Positions 59,532 to 64,000 of a DNA stretch of 64,000 bases are shown here, piece by piece. The stretch lies in contig NZ_CANNBW010000021.1 of assembly GCF_947502995.1 (NCBI RefSeq), positions 34,186-98,185 of the forward strand, in the 5' to 3' direction. Position numbers and translations under genes: made by a program. The notes beneath the pieces are model-generated. The model searched no databases, had not been told where the DNA came from, and saw only the letters and a list, made by a program, of their open reading frames with translations. Positions within the stretch are counted from its first letter, which is position 1, and every line of letters starts with the position of its first letter. Source of the DNA: an uncultured Tenacibaculum sp. GTDB taxonomy: Bacteria > Bacteroidota > Bacteroidia > Flavobacteriales > Flavobacteriaceae.

Positions 59532-61859
59532 TTGAATACTTATTTAGAACAACTTAACGAACCTCAAAGGGCTGCAGTATTGCAGAAAGATGGACCAATG
59601 ATTATTATTGCTGGAGCAGGTTCAGGAAAAACAAGAGTATTAACTTACAGAATTGCTTATTTAATGCAACAAGGAGTTGATCCTTTTAATATTCTATCAT
59701 TAACATTTACAAACAAGGCCGCTCGAGAAATGAAAGAGAGGATTGGTAAGGTAGTAGGTAACAGTCAAGCTAAGAGTTTATGGATGGGAACTTTTCACTC
59801 TGTTTTTGCAAGAATTTTAAGAGCAGAAGCAGATAAGTTAGGATATCCATCAAACTTTACAATTTATGATGCACAAGATGCTGTTCGTTTAATTACGACG
59901 ATTATTAAAGAAATGAATCTTGATAAAGATCGTTATAAGCCAAAACAGATTTTAAGTAGAATTTCTTCTTTTAAAAATAGTTTAATTACAGTAAGAGCTT
60001 ACTTTAATAATTCTGATTTACAAGAAGCAGATTTAATGGCAAGTAGACCTAAAGTTGGAGATATCTATAAAGAATATGTAGATCGTTGCTTTAAATCTGG
60101 AGCAATGGATTTTGATGATTTATTATTAAGAACGAATGAATTATTAGCGCGTTTTCCAGATGTTTTAGCAAGATATCAAGACCGTTTTAGATATATTTTG
60201 GTAGATGAGTACCAAGATACAAACCATTCACAGTACTTAATTGTTAGAGCTTTAGCAGATCGTTTCCAGAATATTTGTGTGGTTGGTGATGATTCTCAAA
60301 GTATTTATGCTTTCCGTGGAGCAAATATTCAGAATATTTTAAACTTCCAGAAAGATTATCCAGATGTAAAGACATTCAAGTTAGAACAAAATTATCGTTC
60401 TACTAGTAATATTGTAAATGCAGCAAATTCTGTAATTGCAAAAAATAAAACGCGTTTAGATAAAGAGGTTTGGACAGCCAATGAATCTGGAGGTTACATT
60501 AAAGTAATGCGAACGATTTCTGATGGTGAAGAAGGTAGATTTGTAGCTCAGTCTATTTTCGATAATAAAATGAATCATCAGTTAACAAATAACGAGTTTG
60601 CTATTTTATATCGAACAAATGCGCAATCTAGAGCAATGGAAGACGCATTACGTAAGAAAGATATTAAATATAAAATCTATGGTGGTATTTCATTCTATCA
60701 AAGAAAAGAGATTAAAGATTTATTATCGTATTTACGTTTGTTAATTAATCCAAATGATGAAGAAGCGCTAAAGCGTGTAATTAACTATCCAGCAAGAGGA
60801 ATTGGTCAAACTACTGTTGATAAATTAGCAATTGCTGCAAATCATTATAAAAAGTCAATTTTCGAGGTAATTTTAAACATGTCTTCTGCAGATTTAAAAA
60901 TAAATGCAGGAACAAAAACAAAGCTTGAGAATTTTGCAAATATGATCCAACGTTTTCAAATTGAATCGCAAACCAAAAATGCTTTTGAAGTTGCAGATTT
61001 AGTGGTAAAGAAAACACAGTTAGTAAAAGATTTACAAAAAGACGGAACTCCTGAAGGAATCAGTAAAGTTGAAAATGTTCAAGAATTATTAAACGGTATT
61101 AAAGATTTTATAACCGATAAAATTGAAGCAGGAGAAGATGCTTCATTACCAATTTTCTTGGAAGATGTTGCTTTAGCTACAGACTTTGATAGTGATAAGA
61201 AAGATGAAACACCCCGTGTATCGTTAATGACAATTCACTTGGCTAAAGGGTTAGAGTTTCCTTACGTTTACATTGTTGGTATGGAAGAGAATTTATTTCC
61301 TTCTGCAATGAGTATGAACACAAGATCAGAGTTAGAAGAAGAACGAAGATTATTCTATGTAGCATTAACAAGAGCTGAAAAACAAGCTTATTTAACGTAT
61401 GCACAAACCAGATATCGTTGGGGGAAACTTACAGATGGAGAACCAAGTCGTTTTTTAGAAGAAATAGACGATAAGTTTTTAGAATACATAACACCAAAAT
61501 TACCAGAACCAAGAGCGAATCGATTTATTGATGCAGATTTATTTGACGATGCTCCTAAAAAGATTCGTTTTCAAAAACCAATTCAAAAGAAAAGAAAAGA
61601 GTTTTTAGATAAAAAATCAGGTGATTTACTTCCCCAAAAAGGGAAAATGAAAAAAGTTTCTGAGCTGTCAGGAACCAAAGCTAATCTTTTTGATGGAGAA
61701 GTGACTGTTGGGAATATTGTAGAACACAATAGATTTGGTAAAGGTGAAGTTATAGCTTTAGAAGGAAAAGGTCCAAATAAAAAAGCAGAAATTCAATTTG
61801 CTACTGCTGGAAAGAAAAAATTATTATTACAATTTGCAAAGCTTAAAGTGATAGGATAA
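59532..61859 (+). CDS. uvrD: ATP-dependent DNA helicase UvrD/PcrA
   Basis: A 775-residue superfamily 1 helicase for mismatch and excision repair. The Q-motif is LNEPQRAAVLQKDGP, Walker A IAGAGSGKTRVLTYRIAYL near 26-44, motif Ia LTFTNKAAREMK, motif II ILVDEYQDTN near 228, motif III VVGDDSQSIYAFRGAN near 253, motif IV QNYRS, motif V TIHLAKGLEFPYV near 573, and motif VI YVALTRAEKQAYL near 615. The C-terminal PcrA-type Tudor segment reads NIVEHNRFGKGEVIALEGKG. The start is TTG at 59532 because the next in-frame ATG is 22 codons later, inside the helicase fold. Confidence 0.93.
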   Translation: MNTYLEQLNEPQRAAVLQKDGPMIIIAGAGSGKTRVLTYRIAYLMQQGVDPFNILSLTFTNKAAREMKERIGKVVGNSQAKSLWMGTFHSVFARILRAEADKLGYPSNFTIYDAQDAVRLITTIIKEMNLDKDRYKPKQILSRISSFKNSLITVRAYFNNSDLQEADLMASRPKVGDIYKEYVDRCFKSGAMDFDDLLLRTNELLARFPDVLARYQDRFRYILVDEYQDTNHSQYLIVRALADRFQNICVVGDDSQSIYAFRGANIQNILNFQKDYPDVKTFKLEQNYRSTSNIVNAANSVIAKNKTRLDKEVWTANESGGYIKVMRTISDGEEGRFVAQSIFDNKMNHQLTNNEFAILYRTNAQSRAMEDALRKKDIKYKIYGGISFYQRKEIKDLLSYLRLLINPNDEEALKRVINYPARGIGQTTVDKLAIAANHYKKSIFEVILNMSSADLKINAGTKTKLENFANMIQRFQIESQTKNAFEVADLVVKKTQLVKDLQKDGTPEGISKVENVQELLNGIKDFITDKIEAGEDASLPIFLEDVALATDFDSDKKDETPRVSLMTIHLAKGLEFPYVYIVGMEENLFPSAMSMNTRSELEEERRLFYVALTRAEKQAYLTYAQTRYRWGKLTDGEPSRFLEEIDDKFLEYITPKLPEPRANRFIDADLFDDAPKKIRFQKPIQKKRKEFLDKKSGDLLPQKGKMKKVSELSGTKANLFDGEVTVGNIVEHNRFGKGEVIALEGKGPNKKAEIQFATAGKKKLLLQFAKLKVIG

Positions 61860-61911
61860 ATCGAAATTTTTCAAAATAATTATCATAAAACAATAATTAA
61901 TAAACCAATAA

Positions 61912-61940
61912 TTGTTAACCGACAATTAATCCTTACTTTG
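61912..61940 (+). promoter_or_regulatory. Promoter of the DUF4290-murA operon
   Basis: TTG (61912-61914), an 18-nt spacer and TTACTTTG (61933-61940, one mismatch to TAnnTTTG) precede the start by 20 bp. It is the best-spaced Bacteroidota promoter in the window. Confidence 0.55.
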
Positions 61941-61960
61941 CACTAAATATATTATAGGAA

Positions 61961-62599
61961 ATGACGTTTGATTTAGAATATAATTCAGGAAGAACAAAAC
62001 TTATTATACCAGAATATGGTAGGCATATTCAAAAGCTTGTAGATCATTGTGTAGGTTTACCTACTAAAGAAGAAAGAAATACAATGGCACAAGCTATTAT
62101 AGATGTGATGGGGAATTTACAACCACACTTACGTGATGTTCCTGATTTTAAGCATAAATTATGGGATCAGTTACATATCATGTCTGATTTTAAATTAGAT
62201 GTTGATTCACCTTATGAAAAACCATCTCAAGAAGAATTAAAAGAGAAGCCTCAATCTATGCCTTATCCTAAATCGGCTTCTAAGTACAGGTTTTATGGAA
62301 ATAACATCCAAAATATGATTGATGTTGTTTTAACTTGGGAAGAAGGAGAAATGAAAGAAGCTTTGGTTTATACTATTGCTAATCATATGAAAAAATGTTA
62401 CTTAAATTGGAACAAAGATAATGTAGACGATGAGGTAATATTAGAGCATTTATATGAACTAACAGATGGACAAATAGATTACAGAGGTAAAGAAGACGAG
62501 TTAGCAGATATTAAAATCTTATTGAAACAAAGAGGTAATCAAGGTCAAGGAAAAAAGAAATCAACTCACAACAAAAATTCTAAAAACAGAAAAAAATAA
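61961..62599 (+). CDS. DUF4290-family protein
   Basis: A 212-residue cytoplasmic protein with LEYNSGRTKLIIPEYGRHIQ at the N-terminus and ADHCVGLPTKEERN-like and DFKHKLWDQLHIMSDFKLDV segments, the signature of the DUF4290 family. The C-terminus is Lys/Asn/Gln-rich (QGQGKKKSTHNKNSKNRKK). The gene sits directly before murA with no space between them, an arrangement typical of Bacteroidota. The function is unknown; a link to cell-wall synthesis is suggested only by its neighbour. Confidence 0.88.
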   Translation: MTFDLEYNSGRTKLIIPEYGRHIQKLVDHCVGLPTKEERNTMAQAIIDVMGNLQPHLRDVPDFKHKLWDQLHIMSDFKLDVDSPYEKPSQEELKEKPQSMPYPKSASKYRFYGNNIQNMIDVVLTWEEGEMKEALVYTIANHMKKCYLNWNKDNVDDEVILEHLYELTDGQIDYRGKEDELADIKILLKQRGNQGQGKKKSTHNKNSKNRKK

Positions 62600-63913
62600 A
62601 TGGCATCTTTTAAAATTGAAGGAGGACATCCGCTAAAAGGTACAATAACTCCTCAAGGAGCAAAAAATGAAGCTTTACAAGTTATTTGTGCAGTTTTATT
62701 AACAGCAGAGAAAGTAATTATTAATAATATTCCTGATATTATTGATGTTAATAAATTAATATTTATCCTAGGAGAATTAGGAGTTAAGATTGAAAAATTA
62801 GGAGATAACTCTTATAGTTTTCAAGCAGATAATATTAACTTAAAATATTTAGAAAGTGCAGAGTTTAAAAGAGATGGAAGTTCTTTAAGAGGTTCTATTA
62901 TGATCGTTGGTCCTTTATTGGCTCGCTTCGGTAAAGGATATATTCCTCGTCCTGGTGGAGATAAAATAGGAAGACGTCGTTTAGATACTCACTTTGAAGG
63001 CTTCATAAACTTAGGAGCTAAATTCCGTTATAATAAAGAAGAATATTTCTACGGAGTTGAAACTGATTCAGGATTAACAGGTACAGATATGTTACTTGAC
63101 GAAGCCTCAGTAACAGGAACAGCTAATATTGTAATGGCGGCAGTTTTAGCTAAAGGAAAAACAACAATTTATAATGCTGCTTGTGAGCCTTATTTACAAC
63201 AACTTTGTAAAATGTTGAATAGTATGGGAGCTAAAATTACTGGTGTTGGTTCAAACTTACTAACTATTGAAGGTGTTGAAAAATTAGGTGGATGCGAACA
63301 TCGTATTTTACCAGACATGATCGAAATAGGAAGTTGGATTGGTATGGCTGCTATGACAAAATCTGAATTAACAATAAAAGATGTTAGTTGGAAGGATTTA
63401 GGTCAAATCCCTAATGTATTTAGAAAACTAGGAATTCAGTTAGAAAAAAGAAACGATGATATTTATATTCCTGCTCAAGAAAGTTATGAGATTCAAAATT
63501 ATATCGATGGTTCAGTTTTAACTGTTGCAGATGCACCTTGGCCAGGTTTTACACCTGATTTACTAAGTATTGTTTTAGTAGTTGCTACACAAGCAAAAGG
63601 AACAGTTTTAATTCATCAGAAAATGTTTGAAAGTAGATTGTTCTTTGTCGATAAATTAATCGATATGGGAGCAAAAGTAATTTTATGTGATCCTCACAGA
63701 GCGACTGTGATTGGTCATGATCGTCAATCACAATTAAAAGCTACAAAAATGACTTCTCCAGATATTCGTGCTGGAATCTCTTTATTAATTGCAGCTTTAT
63801 CAGCTAAAGGAACAAGTATGATTCATAACATCGAACAAATAGACAGAGGTTACGAACGTATCGTTCCTCGTTTACAAGCATTAGGTGCTAAAATTGAAAG
63901 AATAGAAGATTAA
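62600..63913 (+). CDS. murA: UDP-N-acetylglucosamine 1-carboxyvinyltransferase MurA (Asp-type)
   Basis: A 437-residue enzyme that transfers enolpyruvyl from PEP to UDP-GlcNAc, the first committed step of peptidoglycan synthesis. Typical motifs are GTITPQGAKNEALQVICAVL near 14-33, RGSIMIVGPLLARFG near 97-111, GTANIVMAAVLAKG and RAGISLLIAALSAKG. The loop residue equivalent to E. coli Cys115 is Asp121 in RPGGDKIGRR, read directly from GAT at 62960-62962. Asp at this site is known to keep activity but prevent covalent fosfomycin inactivation. The length is slightly above the E. coli enzyme. It is co-transcribed with DUF4290 (no gap). Confidence 0.95.
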   Translation: MASFKIEGGHPLKGTITPQGAKNEALQVICAVLLTAEKVIINNIPDIIDVNKLIFILGELGVKIEKLGDNSYSFQADNINLKYLESAEFKRDGSSLRGSIMIVGPLLARFGKGYIPRPGGDKIGRRRLDTHFEGFINLGAKFRYNKEEYFYGVETDSGLTGTDMLLDEASVTGTANIVMAAVLAKGKTTIYNAACEPYLQQLCKMLNSMGAKITGVGSNLLTIEGVEKLGGCEHRILPDMIEIGSWIGMAAMTKSELTIKDVSWKDLGQIPNVFRKLGIQLEKRNDDIYIPAQESYEIQNYIDGSVLTVADAPWPGFTPDLLSIVLVVATQAKGTVLIHQKMFESRLFFVDKLIDMGAKVILCDPHRATVIGHDRQSQLKATKMTSPDIRAGISLLIAALSAKGTSMIHNIEQIDRGYERIVPRLQALGAKIERIED

Positions 63914-63978
63914 ATTCTAATTGTGACTAGTCCTAAATAACCGTTACAGTTATTTATTGATTAAATATATTAAACATC

Positions 63979-64000
63979 ATCTAAAGCTATAGCTTTAGAT
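63979..64000 (+). terminator. Palindrome at the window end, probable murA terminator
   Basis: A perfect palindrome ATCTAAAGCTA / TAGCTTTAGAT fills the last 22 bases. A T run, if present, lies outside the window. A weaker inverted repeat TAAATAAC / GTTATTTA is at 63934-63956. Confidence 0.55.

Noticed and set aside
63923..63960. Possible insertion-sequence end after murA (CCTAAATAACCGTT with a short inverted repeat)
   Set aside because: Only a fragment is visible near the window end and there is no transposase, so it cannot be separated from an ordinary 3' region.

Overview
The window is 64 kb of AT-rich DNA from a marine-type Bacteroidota, most likely a member of the Flavobacteriaceae. I cannot name the species. 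Three things support this. Many intergenic regions carry the Bacteroidota -7 promoter element TAnnTTTG. One secreted protein ends in a type IX secretion (T9SS) sorting domain. Several genes are typical of the group (DUF4290 next to murA, HmuY, DUF6607, BtuG-like propeller, DnaX without a zinc module). No rRNA or tRNA gene was recognised.

Layout. 0-5 kb: a TetR regulator divergent from an acyl-CoA dehydrogenase and a patatin lipase, with twin palindromic operators between them; then CAP-domain lipoprotein, DUF4268 and miaE on the minus strand. 5-21 kb: an 1835-residue alpha-2-macroglobulin lipoprotein and penicillin-binding protein 1C. These two are neighbours in E. coli but are separated here by a large T9SS-secreted protein and a block of uncharacterised lipoproteins plus an RDD membrane protein. 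21-23 kb: a Na+/H+ antiporter. 23.5-36 kb: a defence island made of a type I restriction-modification system (hsdR-hsdM-hsdS), a Septu-type ATPase/HNH pair (ptuA-ptuB) and McrBC. 36-38.6 kb: an accessory zone with a 236-residue orphan, a GIY-YIG nuclease and a 92-residue orphan, all interleaved with short palindromic repeats. 38.6-44 kb: dnaX with a frame break at an A10 run, a LytS/LytTR two-component pair, a phosphoesterase and a CPBP protease. 44-49 kb: a haem-type uptake locus (DUF6607, TonB receptor, HmuY), exported MsrA and a DUF302 lipoprotein. 49-57.5 kb: cobalamin salvage and uptake (BtuF-like, cobC, cobS, cobT, cobU, second BtuF-like, cobalamin riboswitch, btuB, btuG-like). 57.5-64 kb: housekeeping genes (M20 peptidase, UvrD/PcrA helicase, DUF4290, murA).

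The most unusual element is a repeat family with core CTGAG-N4/6-TCGAAG. About forty copies sit in six clusters at 20.9, 23.1, 36.1, 37.1, 37.6 and 38.4 kb. The bases flanking the core change together (GGCT/AGCC, GACT/AGTC, AACT/AGTT), which points to a maintained hairpin. Each cluster except the one at 36.1 kb also holds one or two longer inverted-orientation relatives. The clusters lie on both sides of the defence island and wrap the GIY-YIG nuclease gene so tightly that a repeat supplies its stop codon. I propose the nuclease and these palindromes form a functional unit comparable to RAYT transposases with REP sequences. That is inference. Other points of note are the dnaX A10 run, the TetR double operator, the three-system defence island, and MurA with Asp in place of the fosfomycin-target Cys.
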